A program made the translations under genes and the position numbers. The notes beneath the pieces are model-generated. The model ran no database searches and was not told the DNA's origin. It worked only from the letters and a program-made list of their open reading frames with translations. This document shows, one piece after another, positions 63,636 to 64,000 of a stretch of DNA of 64,000 nucleotides. The stretch spans positions 7,440,001 through 7,504,000 of the forward strand of contig NC_091976.1 in the NCBI RefSeq assembly GCF_036711975.1, in the 5' to 3' direction. The DNA comes from Onthophagus taurus (Eukaryota > Arthropoda > Insecta > Coleoptera > Scarabaeidae). The first letter of the stretch is position 1, and each line of letters starts with the position of its first letter.

Positions 63636-64000
63636 GACAAGTACTGTGTAGAAAAATGTGGATGCAATTAATACTTATGAGGGTAACCTCGACAATTTCA
63701 TCATTCACGCTTGTCTTACTCAATTTCGCCAAGGAAAAACTCAAAATCGGGCAATACAATCACTTTGAAACTTTCTCCGGTAGTGTTTGGATTTTAAGCC
63801 GATGTTTTCTGATTCCCTCTTGCGCTACTGTGTCCCTTTTGTCTGTTTTTATGGGTTTTGCTAGAGTTGCTTTTTGTATCTCTGGGTTGTAGTGGTGTTT
63901 CATTTTTATGATTTGTTTATACTATGAAGGTTACCATGTTCTTAGAATCTTGTTAAGCGTTTGGTGCAGTTGATTTATTCCGCTTTTGCTGGCTATGTTC
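63636..64000. other. No gene seen at the window end
   Basis: ORFs here have no match I recognise. Confidence 0.35.

Noticed and set aside
1-64000. tRNA, rRNA, CRISPR, riboswitch or bacterial operon signals
   Set aside because: None seen by eye; the window is eukaryotic with spliced genes.

Overview
The window is AT-rich animal DNA with spliced genes and no bacterial signals (no operons, Shine-Dalgarno sites or CRISPR). It looks like an insect, probably a beetle. The evidence is two mitochondrial-clan cytochrome P450 genes, a nuclear gene for mitochondrial ribosomal protein L14 with a 61-nt intron, a two-domain secreted protein, a decayed fibrinogen-related gene, and a transposon load typical of insects (gypsy/errantivirus, hAT, P, piggyBac, Tc1/mariner, PIF/Harbinger, Penelope-like, and RTE, jockey or R1-like LINEs). 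The order was inferred, not tested.

Layout. 1-21.8 kb is a stack of nested transposons. A long-TIR element (copy A, 1041-17562) was entered by a hAT element (2188-16320, 8-bp duplication TGTAGTGT). That hAT was entered by a second long-TIR element (copy B, 2814-13694, 9-bp duplication GACCTATAT). Copy B was entered by a gypsy-type retroelement with identical LTRs (3633-11565, duplication CTTT). A second hAT (17590-21766) contains a P-like element (18584-20072, 8-bp duplication CCACAGCC). The long-TIR family carries a Cys-box, zinc-finger and His-box peptidase resembling the USP/UCH (C19) family; this is the most unusual item in the window.

22.3-22.8 kb is mRpL14. 23.5-26.2 kb holds LINE, LTR and mariner debris. 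27.2-39.9 kb is a complete eight-exon P450 (529 codons after splicing, no stop). Its 10.1-kb third intron holds a Penelope-like inverted pair, a purine-biased LINE, RTE debris, and a mariner entered by a jockey-like LINE. 40.2-47.6 kb is more repeats: a second Penelope inverted pair, and an R1-like LINE split by a 1.65-kb long-TIR element and a Harbinger fragment. 47.7-48.5 kb is a four-exon secreted protein with two FN3-like domains, each on one phase-1/phase-1 exon. 49-52 kb is LINE and Tc1-like debris, and 53.4-55.0 kb is the fibrinogen-related pseudogene. 55-56.8 kb holds two internally deleted piggyBac copies. 57.7-59.4 kb is a decayed multi-exon family I cannot name. 60.8-61.5 kb holds the last two exons of a second P450 on the minus strand, tail-to-tail with the first. 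61.7-63.6 kb holds a 21-bp minisatellite and a 5'-truncated LINE.

Four host genes read cleanly in what is visible: mRpL14, P450-1, the FN3-like gene, and the 3' part of P450-2. The gypsy gag and pol frames are intact and joined by a plausible -1 frameshift site, but env is truncated and broken. Most other coding matches are decayed transposon genes.
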